64,000 nt of DNA. Origin: Dastarcus helophoroides. Taxonomy: Eukaryota; Arthropoda; Insecta; Coleoptera; Bothrideridae. Location: the NCBI GenBank assembly GCA_028583605.1, contig CM053327.1, positions 13,689,629-13,753,628 of the forward strand, in the 5' to 3' direction. Made by a program: the position numbers and the translations under genes. Position 1 is the stretch's first letter. Each line of letters starts with the position of its first letter. The notes under the pieces were generated by a model. That model worked only from the letters and a program-made list of their open reading frames with translations. It was not told where the DNA came from and did not search any database. This document shows, one piece after another, positions 21,544-32,882 of the stretch.

Positions 21544-22702
21544 ACAGGGTGATTTAGTCATAATGACATTATTTCTAATTACGTTTTCGGAAGGCTTTGT
21601 TAAGACAGAAAATTGAAAAAAAAATGTTATTCGACTTTTTGATATAGACCCAAATCAACCCATTAACCACCAAAAGCCTGGAGCTACTGACCACATTAAA
21701 TGCTTTACGGTAAAAAACGCTGATCACGGTATCATCCACTCACCTACGGCAATGATAAGCTGGACTGGCGAGGGCAAAACATCGCTAATTAATGGGCAAC
21801 AAATCTCTATTAGTTATTTTGACGAATAAGTATTTGTATTTTCTTACACTTAAAACTTTTTACATTTTTTTGTTTTGTTAGTCAATCAGTCTGATTAAAA
21901 ATAAAACGCAAATACCAAAAATAAAGAATTCAAACGACTCAAACCAAAATATTAATTCTACAAAATAAATAACGATACGACGCACTGGTTTATTTAATTT
22001 TGAAGCATATTAATATTGGTTAACAGTTAGGTTGTTGTTTAAAAAAAAATATGTCAACGATAGCAGTGTACTTACATTAATACTCGAGTGCCTCTTTTCC
22101 GAACTATTTTAGACCTGTCGGGCGCATGAAAAAAGTGATGATACGTCGGTAAATTACACATGGTTTAAAAATTTTCCATCGTATCACAGAGGGTCACGAA
22201 AAATGAAACGTCGGAAATAATTTTCGAGAATTAACCACTTGCAGCACTTGCACCCACAACAGCATATTTAATTCATTATTTGCAGCGTTGATATCAACGT
22301 TTACATCCATCTCGCGATTTCACCTTTTTTTTATTTTCGCGTAACTCTCTTTTGCAATTAGTTATTACCCGATTTTCATATAAAAAAGAAAATCACCCAA
22401 CGACTTTTTCGCAACCATTGGTGTCGCCAGGATCATTTAATGGTTTTCGTATTGTCATTTAAACAGAACCTAGCAATACTTTGTTTATTTGTTTCACCCG
22501 AGTCCCAACTACGCAGCCGTAATTATCTGGGTCTTGGAGCTTTGGAGTCAGTGTCAGCTTAAAAATGGGTTTAAATTATTATTTTAAAATATATTTTTTT
22601 AGCGTAATTATACCTGATTTTTTTTAAATCACGTATTCGTATTATAGTCATGTTTCTCTATCTTCCCTTAAAATTAATGCCATTATAAATGAATCGCCCT
22701 GT
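21544..22702. mobile_element. ACAGGGTGATT-type TIR element, non-coding
   Basis: ACAGGGTGATTTAGTCATAA at 21544 is matched inverted at about 22665-22702, where the plus strand ends in GAATCGCCCTGTG. About 30 terminal bases agree at roughly three in four positions, including ATAATG(A/G)CATTA. TA dinucleotides flank both ends, so a TA duplication is possible. The 1.16 kb interior has GC-richer parts (21640-21800 and 22080-22540) without a recognisable transposase. Confidence 0.5.
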
Positions 22703-23585
22703 GTATAGAGATTTAGCTTTAAATAAAACTGTTTAGCATGGTTAAATTCGGCTGACTAAATAGCCCAAAATATTCCATAATTTAGTAAAAATACATCATT
22801 TTTGCCGTATTTAAAATTAACTAGGATAAATAGATGGACAGGCCATATTTTAAGAACATATTTATGTCTATTTTAAATATGTAGAAAATGTATATGTTTA
22901 TAAAATTACATCCATTTTAAAGTCACAAACAGGCACTCCACTTTTATAGATAAAATAAAAAAATATCATTTTTTTCTTCTAAATATTCTTTATGAACAGC
23001 ATTCAGATTAAAAAAAAAATTAGTTTTCTTAAGTCACAGGGATGCGGCCACTACAGGTTTTGGGTCGTATCTGCATTTTTATCAAGTTATAATTACCTAT
23101 ACGTAGACTATTTGAGACAAGATATCACTGTTTAATCTTTAAAGAAAAATTTACCTACTTTTCCTTTCCACATATTACAATGAAATTGTTCATTTTATTC
23201 GAATTTTAAGCAGCTTTTCAATATACATTCAACAAAGAAACGGGTATATTCTGGCGCATCCGGCACTACTCTATATTACGTTGCATGAACAAATGGAGAC
23301 TCCAAAGCTAAAAATATAATTTACTAAACGATAACGCCGAATTGATCAACCAATGAGCCAAACCAAAGTTTATAATGAGCGTCAATAACACAGTGTCTAA
23401 GCTTCATCATTGCTGCCGTATAATGATCCATACATTTTTGGATGGGAACTATTTACTCCTAAATGAAATTATCTATTTGTTTTCCTCCTGATTTACCACT
23501 TTTTCAGCCTCTTATAGGCGTATGAGGTAAACCACCATAGTAAAAACAACTTCTCAATTGATGTTTCTTTAGCGTTAGAGAAGGC
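22703..23585. other. Non-coding AT-rich stretch, nothing recognised
   Basis: No repeats, motifs or domain-like frames were found. Confidence 0.35.
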
Positions 23586-23591
23586 AAATGA

Positions 23592-23915
23592 GTGGCTAGC
23601 TACCACAAGTGCGTCGAGAATCAAATACCGAGGAGAATTATCCCGTTATTCTTATTACGTAAAGTAGCGGCACTAAAGCGGCGTTCGCCTTGGCTGCATT
23701 CCAGCCAGCAGGCTACAAGGAGGAGAGTTCAAGTCAGCCATGGCCCCGAAGAAGCGTTTCGATGTCGACGAATTTGTTTTTGGAATATTTCACGCGTTTG
23801 TGCGCCAGCTCGGATTTTAGGACGTAAATGCCCCATAAAGTGCATCGGAATTATATTACGATGTTGTGGTTTCATTATTTTTCCAACGGACACATCCAAT
23901 TCTTTAATGACATAG
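23592..23915 (+). other. GC-rich islet with overlapping small open frames
   Basis: A 107-codon frame spans the islet, and two other phases are also partly open. One is a short frame starting at the ATG at 23739 in strong start context (CAGCCATGGCC), reading MAPKKRFDVDEFVFGIF to a stop 26 codons on. Another contains FALAAFQPAGYKEE. None matches a family I know. The overlap of open phases follows from low stop-codon density in GC-richer DNA. It could be a 5' exon, a regulatory island or a remnant. Confidence 0.25.
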
Positions 23916-23949
23916 TGCACAGACGCTACTAAGAGCCAAAAATTATAAT

Positions 23950-24850
23950 TGAACGGAATAAATCGCTGAAATTACAAAATATGTTTCTGGTTGGTGATGC
24001 CGCCCCTAGCCGCCGAATGCTCTTTTAAAAGCGTTGTAAACAACTCGAGCATATTAAAAATTTCCAGTTGTAAAATAAGTTTTCCGTAGTGATTAAGCTT
24101 TAGGATGTTCTCGGGCGGCGCGGCGCAGCGATGATTGAGTTATTTTGCCCGGATAATGTGTTTATGGGAAAGCTGGCTCTCGAATAGAAATTAGGGTGAA
24201 CGTAAGAAAGAACAAACGTTTGTTATTGTCCGTCAACACCGGCAGTTTTCCGCGCTTATTAATTCGATGTGCTTTTCGTTCGTCGACTTACGTTTGGTCC
24301 TACGCTTCGAAGGGACGCCCTTGCTTCTTAATTTAATAATATTTAGCAGTCTCGTCGAGTATTTAGCGTACCCGGTTCACAAAGGATTTAGTTTCTTCAA
24401 GTTTTCCTTAAAAACAATATTCTTCTTCTAAGCGGGACCGGTTGAAATGAATACAAACCGTCGAAGGGCGGCGGGGGGCGAGAAGGGGGATTGGCAAACA
24501 CGAATTATTGAAACGCGAAGGCTATGCATACAAAGAACAGGTTCCATTATAATCATCCGTATAACATTTCAAACAATCTCGCGAAATTAAATGCATATTT
24601 TATATGAAGTTTCGCCCGTTTTGAACTCTAGCCGTAACGACCGGAGTAATTTATTAAATCACGTGTGTTCCGTCGTCTTATTCTTCCGAGAAGACAGGAT
24701 AGTAAACCACGCTGCGACGACATCAAAGGAATGTTCGAAATGCCTGAGAGAAACGTAAAAGTTGTTACACAATAAAGTTGTAAATATTCACATGGAGTCT
24801 TAACAGTAAACGATTAATGTGATAAAAATTGTTTCCCTGTACGTGGTTCG
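23950..24850. promoter_or_regulatory. GC-richer non-repetitive island, candidate conserved element
   Basis: This is about 0.9 kb without the AT-rich repeat words, containing patches such as GGGCGGCGCGGCGCAGCG near 24113 and a GGGCGGCGGGGGGCG run near 24467. No frame or RNA gene was recognised. The block resembles conserved non-coding DNA by composition only. Confidence 0.3.
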
Positions 24851-24902
24851 ACCAAATAATTAGACTGTAATCCGTGTGCTAACCATTAGCTTGTGCCTCC
24901 TG

Positions 24903-25186
24903 TCAGCACAAAATCAGTAACAACCAGAAGGTTAATTCTCGCCTTATCTCTTTGCGGTCGATGCTGACAGCCTGTAACCTCGAATTGTTATAAATAACTT
25001 TTTTACATAGGCGTACCGCACATTATTTCAATTATTGTGTTTTGATAATATTTTAGTAATTGTAGAAATTACTTACAAGAATTAAATCCTACACTAACTT
25101 TCAACATAGACGAGCTTGAAGGTCACGGGACTCAAACGATCACGTAACGAGAGTTAGCCTTCTGGTTGTTATTTATTTTGTGCTTT
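24903..25186. repeat. Inverted repeat, arms of about 39 bp, 205-bp loop
   Basis: TCAGCACAAAAT...AACAACCAGAAGG...TTCTCG at 24903-24941 returns inverted at 25148-25186, with few mismatches. No outward target duplication was seen. The size of about 285 bp fits a MITE or foldback element. Neither arm resembles the ACAGGGTG family. Confidence 0.6.
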
Positions 25187-25399
25187 CAGTATAGAACATC
25201 GCACTGATAAACCGCAGACATCAAAACATCTGCATCGGCACAATTTATTTCCTATAGATCGCTATGCCTGTAGTTGCCTTTATTCGATCGAGTCCCATTT
25301 TTTCAAAACGATTAGATGGAACACTTCACAAATTATGAAAATTGAGGGCAACATCTTGGTTATTTTGTATGGCAGATTAAGTCCTTTTGAAAGCATATG

Positions 25400-26005
25400 A
25401 ATATCAATCTAGGAGGTATTTGTTTATTTCAAAATTAGTTAAAATTTAGAAATTTTCATTTACATTTCAAACTGAACATTGCTGGAATAAAGCCGGAATT
25501 ATGAGATAAAAGATGAAATTTTAGTCGTAATTTCCGGATTAATCGAAATTTACATTAAAAAAAAACATTCCCAAAGAAACGATTTTTAATTTTTACTTGA
25601 CCTTTTCTGAAAATTATTTTGACTCTTTTTCTAAAATATGTTGATTTATTGTGAAAATTATTTTAATTTTAATGTAAAGTTTGTCGTTTTAAAAATATGA
25701 ACACTTTTAAACATTCGATTTTTTATCCTAGTTTGTTCAATTTCCAACTTTTTTGCAAATTTTAAAAATTTGTTTTTTTACGAGATTTTCTACTTTCTCA
25801 ATGTTTGGACTTTCTTAATAATGTATTCCTTTTATCTTGCTTTTTTCGACAAATTATTTCGACTCTTTTGCAAATAATTAGACTTTTTTGAAAAATTTGA
25901 ACTTTTTTTTCAATATTTCGAAATTTGGAATATTTTAAAAATTCTTTCTTTCCTCGACTTTTATTGAAAATTGCTTCGACTTTTTTCCAAAGGACTCGAT
26001 TTTTT
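25400..26005. repeat. AT-rich tract, left of the mariner insertion
   Basis: This is T-rich orientation with words such as ATTTCGACTTTTTT. It is interrupted by the mariner element at a TTTTTTA site and continues on the far side. Confidence 0.5.
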
Positions 26006-26007
26006 TA

Positions 26008-26926
26008 CGAGGGCAAATCAAATATGAACCGGAATTTCTATCATGTCGCCATAAGGGCGTTGGGCATACTCTTAAGCATGTTAGGTGAGGATATCACATG
26101 ACTTCCTGCGCTCAAGCGAATTCCGTTCTCGCCGTTCGTCAGTTGTAAATACAACGAGTAAGCAAGAGGTTTATCCATGTGCAGCGCATTATTAAATTTC
26201 TTGCCGTTGAAGGCGTAAATCCCTCTAAAATTCTTCGTAGACTAGAAGCACAGTTTGGGGATACTTGTTTGAAGAAAACTTAAGAGTATGAATGGCACAA
26301 AAAATTTTTGGAAGGACAAACTCAAGTTGAAAATGAACCCCGTGCCCGTCGTCCTCGGACAAGTTTGACTGCGGACAAGATTAAAGCTATTGTGCAGTGC
26401 ACGTCGATTTTCTGTATGAACGTCGTACTATTAATGCTGCCTACTGCTGCCAGCTATTGCATGAAACGAAAGGTGCAAATAGGCGGAAGAGGCGCAAATT
26501 TTCCGTCAGAAATGTGATTTTGCTTCATGACAATGCCCGCCCCCACTGATCCAATCTGACACACCAAAAATTAGGGCAAATGCATTGGGCAACATTAAAA
26601 CACCCTCCTTATAGTCCAGACTTATCACCATGCAATTATCACATGTTTGGGCCACTGAAAGAAGCTTTAGGAGATGAGATGATGCTGCTGTTGAGATATT
26701 TTTGCGCAATTGGGTGCAAACACGCCCCCATATATAATCTAATCTAATCTAACACACCCGCTTCTTTTTATGATGATGACATTAGAAAACTCCTAATCCG
26801 TTGGGAAAAATGCATAACAAAATCAGGAGATTATGTAGAAAAATAGTTAATAACTTTCATATAACATGTATCTTTTACCAATAATTTTTTAAAAACAAAT
26901 TCCGGTTCATATTTGATTTACCCTGG
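26008..26926 (+). mobile_element. Internally deleted mariner element
   Basis: Terminal inverted repeats of about 30 bp are seen: CGAGGGCAAATCAAATATGA at 26008, and its inverted partner ending at 26926, with two mismatches. TA flanks at 26006-26007 and 26927-26928 give a clean target duplication. At 919 bp it is shorter than a full mariner of about 1.3 kb. The missing part lies in the middle of the transposase, near 26400-26450. The surrounding AT-rich tract continues on both sides, so the mariner is the younger of the two. Confidence 0.88.
26160..26846 (+). pseudogene. Mariner transposase remnant
   Basis: The N-terminal part reads VQRIIKFLAVEGVNPSKILR, a stop, EYEWHKKFLEG, then ARRPRTSLTADK, matching the helix-turn-helix and linker of mariner transposases. 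A deletion then removes the segment with the first catalytic Asp. The C-terminal part keeps the second Asp in LLHDNARPH, then HPPYSPDLSPC, where the third catalytic Asp would follow in CDY but the copy has CNY, then MFGPLKEAL. It ends in IRKLLIRWEKCI and SGDYVEK before TAG at 26844. It cannot be functional. Confidence 0.85.
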
Positions 26927-26928
26927 TA

Positions 26929-27985
26929 CTATTTGAACTTTCTGAAAATTTTGAATTTTTGAAAGTTCCGACCAGATTTCGGCTTAAAATTTTCAATGTT
27001 CTCTAAAAATTTCGACTTTTTTATATATTTTAAAATTTAAATTTTTTCCAAATTCCTATTTATCTCAAAATCATTAGTCTTTTTCTACTTTTTCTCGAAA
27101 TTTTGTCTTTTTGTAAATTTTAACTTATTTTGATAAAATCTTTTTTTTTTTACTTTTTTGAAAATAATTTGAAAGTTTCATCTTTTTTTTTTGAAAAATA
27201 TCGATCTTTTCGAATTTTATCTTTCCAATAATTTAATTTTTTTAAATTTCGACTTTCGAGATTGAGAATTTTCAAATTTAATTTTTTTTTAAATTTCGAG
27301 TTTTTTTTATAAATGTTGCCTCCTAAAATTTTCATTTTTTTTGCAAATCTTCACCTTTTTTTGAAACGCTTTGTTTTTTTATAAATTACCACATTTTCAC
27401 TTTCCTGCAATTTTTAAAATTTCGATTTTTTAAGAAAACTTCCACTTTTTTAAAGTTTGGATTTTTTGAAAGATTTAGGTGTTCCTTTATCTTGACTTTT
27501 TTTGCAAAAGTGTTTCGACTCTTCTAAAAATTCGACCCTTTTCAAAATTTCGAGTTTTTTTTTTTAATTTTCGATTTATAAATTTTAAATTTTATGACTT
27601 TTTTTCCAAAGGATACACTTTTTTGATAAATTTCTGAAAATGGAGGCTTTGAAAATTTCTACAAATTTTGCACTTTTTGTATATTTTGAGGTTTCTTGAA
27701 AATTTCGTTTTTTTTTCAAAATATTGTCATTTTAAAGGTCTTAACTTATTTTGAAAAAAGTCTTTTTTTTTAATTTCAACTTTTGTAAAAATATTGGCTT
27801 AAAAAGTTTCATCTTTTTTTTGAAAATTGCAACTCTTTTAAAATGTCGAATTTTTGAAATTTTGAACTTTCTGATGAATTCAACTTCCTAAATATTTTTA
27901 CATTTCAAAATTTCCCCTTTTTTAAATTTCAACTTCACTTGAAAGATTATAACTCTTTTTGAAAACTTCGACTTTTTTGAACATT
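26929..27985. repeat. AT-rich tract, right of the mariner; clearest example of the unit
   Basis: Between 27000 and 27560 the core appears again and again as AAATTTCGACTTTTTT, AAATTTCGAGTTTTTTT, AAACTTCCACTTTTTTA and similar, every 20-25 bases. This is the best place to derive a consensus of the degenerate repeat. Confidence 0.6.
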
Positions 27986-28249
27986 TTGAATGATATTATT
28001 TCAGCATCATTTGGCTTGATGTCATTTGAAATATCCACTTCCTAGTTGTCTATATCAAGCAAAGTTTGTATACGTGTAGAAATCACAATTTAGATTAATT
28101 AATACAACAAAGGAAATGGTGGATCCACTAATTTACAAGAAAATGTATTCTTAGCAAATGCATCAGAACCTATCTTTCCAGCTGCTGAACCATCAGATGG
28201 TGTTTCGTGTCCTGGAAAACACTCTTAAATGCCGTACAAATTGTCGATT

Positions 28250-29330
28250 ATATTATCGATAGTCTGTCATGTTCGGCGGAATTTAGAATTTGGAGAGGAG
28301 GTTGAAGTGGTCGCAAGCCGTTAATACCACGAGAGTGAGTGGGGGTGGCCCACGAGGTGGATAAATTGGACGGGCCATGTTAGGATTAGACGCTTAAACA
28401 CATGTAATGTAAAGCGAAACCGATCTAACGCCAACTAGCTGAAGAGGAACCGGATGTAGGTCCTAGAACACGGGTCCTGACATTAATTACCTATATCCGT
28501 GTAGCAGAACGATCGAACGCAACCTGTCAATTAGACGGCATTAGAGTCGGGAATCAGGGGGATGTGTTCGCTCGTACGGCAACAGTCCCAAGACCGGCCA
28601 ATGCCAACTTGGGCGATTTGTTCGGTACGTTTCAGTCCAGAGCACTAATTGATGGCCTCCCTGCCTCCTGAAGGAGACAGCGTCTAATAGAAATGTCAAC
28701 AAGCTACACCGATTCACTTATTTCAGTTCCTCTTCTAATATCCTTCCCGGATCCGGTGACTTATCGCGCAAAAATGGCCGTTCGATATAATTAACTGTCG
28801 TTGACCGTCGAAGCCCTAGAAATTCCTCCGTTGACGTATTTGTCTTCGAGCGCAGCACCTTAATTGCGACGGAAAAGAAAACAACATCCCCCGAGCGTCC
28901 GAGAGCTCATTTGCTTAATGCCACGTCATGTGTAACGAAAGTATAATACTTCAATTTAGTCGGCTGTCGTTGCCATGCATTTTTCCAGCCACTACCTTTC
29001 ACCGAGACGTCCGCTAAATAAAACCGAGGCGAAACAATTTCGCGAGCAAAAAAAATGTCATTTTTCTATTCGCCTTTTCTTATAAACTCGAGCAAAGTTA
29101 TTAATAGGAACTAACTGGTTATGTCAAAGCCAAACATTGGCGTCGTTAAGAATTGTGGCTCGCTGGAATACTGATGAGAAAAGGCGCAGCGAGTCCTGAT
29201 TGATATGACCAGGGAATGATAATGAGTTCGGATTAAATAACTCCCTGCCTCCCAAATATTTTCCCGCAGGAAGACGGAAAGCCGATATCGGGGTAATAAG
29301 TTGAGGAAACAAACAAATTATACCGGAATG
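28250..29330. promoter_or_regulatory. GC-richer non-repetitive island, candidate conserved element
   Basis: About 1 kb of balanced-composition sequence without repeats lies between AT-rich tracts. No open frame shows a domain. Regulatory DNA is a composition-based guess. Confidence 0.3.
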
Positions 29331-29690
29331 GGACTATTCCAAAACGCAAATTATCTTTTACTACCTTGCAGAAAAAACAGCCCAAATATTGTCACAAACC
29401 GTAAAACATTCCAACACAATACCAGAGCAAATTCTTAAGAAGCGATTATGTTAGCAAACGTCCACTTTAGTATTGCAAAAGAATATTTATTTACATTCAT
29501 ATCTTATTAGTAGATATATCATGACGATTCTGGAGCGAAAGTGCTATCACTAGTGTTACCAGATCTATAATGGAGCATTACATGTATGCAGTAAATAGCT
29601 GACACCACTAACTTGTAAGGCAGCTACTAATCTAAACTGAAGGAACAAGTATTGTTACAAGTACTTGTACCATTTTCAGGACAGACAAGT
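29331..29690. other. Non-coding, nothing recognised
   Basis: No repeats or frames worth naming were seen. Confidence 0.3.
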
Positions 29691-30640
29691 TAATAGCTAC
29701 CCGAGTTATTTACCTAAATCAATAACATTTTGCTTTTTTAAACTGCGTTATTTTTCTCGAAATTTCGAGAATTATTTTATTAAAATTATAAGTTTTTATA
29801 TTCTAAATCTAGATTTTGTTCTCAAGTTCGGGGTTTCCGCTTTCAATTTCGGTTTTTTTCCAACACTTCGACTTTTTACAATTGAAATTTTAACTTTTAG
29901 TACAAATAATGAGGGTTTGTTTTAAAATGACGAGTTATCGATATTTTCCTCGAAATTTAAAATAAACTTTTTTAAATTTGAATTTTTTTGCTTTTGTTTT
30001 TAATCTTCTTTTACAAACGTTAGCAACAAGTTAAAATATCTACTAAAACATGGAAATTTCGGAGTGAAATTCAAAAAACTGAAGTTTCAACGTTTAACTT
30101 AAAATGTTGGGAAAAAAGTAGAAAGTCGAAGCATGGTTGATCTGGAAACATTTTTCGTGATATATTCAAATTAAAAATTTTGTAATTCGGGCGAAGAGTA
30201 AACTCGTTTTGGAAAGTTGATTCTTTGAATTGAATTCAAACCACATCAAATTTGAGATCGAGATCTTTTAATAAATTTTGGGTTTTTCTTAGAATTTGAA
30301 TTTTAATTTAAAAACTAATCTTTAAGCTTCATATTAATGTATGTATGTATGCATTAAGTTGCAAATTTATTCCCAAAATACAAACAACTCTAATTGGGGC
30401 GATTTAAATCGGAATTTCTAAAAAATGTCGAGGTTGTGGAAAAACCTCAGAATTTATAGTGCAGTTTCAATTTCCATATTTTTCGAAATTTGAATTTAAG
30501 TCGGAACAATGTATTAAACGTGAAATTTCGACTTTCTTCTTTCAATTTCAATTCTAAACTCAAAATCTTATGTGTCCAGATACATGTATTCCAAGTTTAT
30601 GAATCTCAACATTTTTATGTTTTTTCGATCAATTTTAAAA
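29691..30640. repeat. AT-rich TTTCGAC-type tract
   Basis: Both orientations of the degenerate words are present. An 86-codon open frame at 29665-29925 is F/I/L/N/S-rich and looks like chance. Confidence 0.5.
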
Positions 30641-30688
30641 GAGCAAATTCTTATGGTAAGTAGTTATTATATTAATTAAACAACCCAG

Positions 30689-30834
30689 TATAGTAGAGTT
30701 AAAAATATGTGATTAGCGATTGGGAGTCGAACCAGGTATCCTCACGTTGCAAGTAAGACTTCTTAACCACGAAACCATCGCCACCACTCAACTCATTTCA
30801 CATAACGTACTCTCGGTATCTGCTAGCTGCTAGA
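30689..30834 (-). repeat. tRNA-derived SINE, copy A
   Basis: On the minus strand, TGGTTAAGAAG (30759-30769) matches the Pol III A-box consensus and GGTTCGACTCC (30723-30733) is an exact B-box, at tRNA-like spacing. The unit ends in TTTTTAACTCTACTATA (30689-30705). Upstream on the minus strand is a shared body with GAGTACGTTATGTGAAATGA. The second copy at 30958 carries the same parts, so this is a repeat family rather than a tRNA gene. Confidence 0.72.
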
Positions 30835-30957
30835 GCTCGGCCATTCCTGACAATATACCCGTCCTCGGCTGTCGGCCATAATCCGACACCTCGGTAAACA
30901 TAATACATAAACATAAGTGTTATGCTGTCAGGTGGATCCCTAATCCCACTTCGGAAA

Positions 30958-31107
30958 TTATAGTAGAGTTAAAAATATATAATCAACGACTGAGAGTCGA
31001 AGCCAGTAGCCCCACGTTGCAGGCAAGAATTCGTAACCACGGAACCATCACCACCACTATTCTCAAATCATTTCACATAACGTACTCTCGGTACCTGTTG
31101 TCTGCTA
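30958..31107 (-). repeat. tRNA-derived SINE, copy B
   Basis: This has the same layout as copy A, about 270 bp away in the same orientation, with a more worn B-box region (GGCTTCGACTCTC). The sequence between the copies (30835-30957) is not shared after copy B, so it is unclear whether they are tandem or independent insertions. Confidence 0.68.
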
Positions 31108-31239
31108 CACCAGTAAATAACAGAATAAATTAAAAAAAACATCGTACAACAAAATTGTCATGATGCATGTCTTCATTAGATAGTCTTCTCTCTTCGCTTC
31201 CTCCCCCTACTATTATAACTATATCAAAACTAGATTTTA

Positions 31240-31740
31240 ATCGAGGTTTCGGCCTTTTTCTTGTTCCAGTTCCAATCAGTACTTGCCTATTTTCTGAAAC
31301 AGTTTAAAATGTCGCTATTAAATATGAAATTTGAAATCGAATTTCTTTATCCATTTAAAGTTATCTGTCGAAAATTTTGCTTTAAACTAAATTTCTGAAA
31401 TTATAAAATAAAATCCTTACATTTTTCTCTAAACTTCCGCTTTAATTTCGACATTTCCTAGAAAAATTTTCATTCCCTAGGTTAAATTCAAAAATTTGCC
31501 TTTAACCTCTAAATCTAAATCATTTGAAGTTTTTAACACTTTTCTTGAAATTTCAAACTTAAATATGACATTTAAAGAAATCAGTTGAAATTTCGAGATT
31601 TTAATTATAAGTTTTTTCGTGGAATGTTAAAGATTAAATTAAAAATTTCTGCCTCAAATTCAATATTTCAAGACTGCAATAAAGATTTTTGAAAATTTCG
31701 AGTTTAATCTTGAAATTTCGACATTTTCTTAACTAAAAGT
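31240..31740. repeat. AT-rich TTTCGAC-type tract
   Basis: Degenerate AT-rich words again; no gene. Confidence 0.45.
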
Positions 31741-32079
31741 AGATAAAAATATAGTTAATCCAACCTTGGCCATTTTCGAAGGGTTTTCCTCCAAAACGTC
31801 TGATTTTTATGGCTACCTTTTACTTTACATTTATGCAGACGATAAAAAAAATCATATGCCTCACAAGTATACAAGAATTATAATTAGCATGAAAATTAAA
31901 CTAAATACAATGTTACATCATCAACCCTTCTCATGCTGGTGGATTTCGATCGGTTTATATTAAGAGACAGCAACTCGAGTCATTTGAAGGTTTAACGACA
32001 TTTAAAACTCTCGGCCCCCACTTTCCATATTTTCTCAACATTTTACTTGTGCATTTAGTAAACCATCCGTTATGAATAT

Positions 32080-32640
32080 CTCTTTTGTAGCGCAGGACGT
32101 TTAAGAGTCGTAAAATTGTATTTAGTCTCAGAGTGCTGGCGTATAAAAAAATTTACGGCCCTCCGACTCGCTGACATCTTTACAAATTTACCTGAAAATT
32201 GTATATATTACGTTTTTACGGCCCTCCATCCGCCCGCTCTCTTGCCCAACTAGATACGACCCCCAATGTTTAGATGAGTTGCCTCCATCGGAATCGTCGA
32301 CGGGGAACAGTTTTGATATTCGAAGAACAAGGAACAGATTAATTATCTGTCGGTGAATGTACGATGGGGCAACCCACGAACCTGTTCGAAGTTATACGTT
32401 TCCTGGGGTTATCAGAACTACTTCCTCTCAGAATCGCATATGTATGCACCACTTGCAACTCGTAGGCGTTGACTAATGAACCTCCTATTGTAATACCGCT
32501 CCGAAGACGGATTAGAGATAATGTTGGAAAAACTACGACCGGTTTGATGAGACATGAAACGCCCACTTACAGGTTTTATCTCCTGCATGGCAGATACAAT
32601 TTTTACAGACGTTAAGGACTCCTTATCCTGTAATTAGTCG
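32080..32640. promoter_or_regulatory. GC-richer island, nothing identified
   Basis: The phrase TTTACGGCCCTCC occurs near 32153 and again, as TTTTACGGCCCTCC, near 32215, a local duplication. No coding frame is supported. Confidence 0.25.
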
Positions 32641-32882
32641 AAACTGATAAACGGTATCTTTATCTCGTGCCTGTCCTATTATGTACATAATTAAGAAATT
32701 AAATGTTAATGTCAGTAGGTACTGCAGTTGTCTATATGTTTTTAGTCATATTTCAGCTGCGGGCCTTAGTAATTCAATGACTCTAAAAATAGATTTTCTT
32801 TTTTTTAATACTATTCACCCACAAAGAGTTAACACAAATGTGTAATATCTTATGAACTTCTTTGTCATTTGACATTTCTTGA

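Noticed and set aside
26731..26752. Telomere-like repeat (AATCT units)
   Set aside because: Only about three units inside the mariner element, not TTAGG.
30719..30790. Functional tRNA gene on the minus strand
   Set aside because: The A- and B-boxes are good, but I could not pair a full acceptor stem, and the same unit recurs with a shared non-tRNA body and tail. A SINE fits better.
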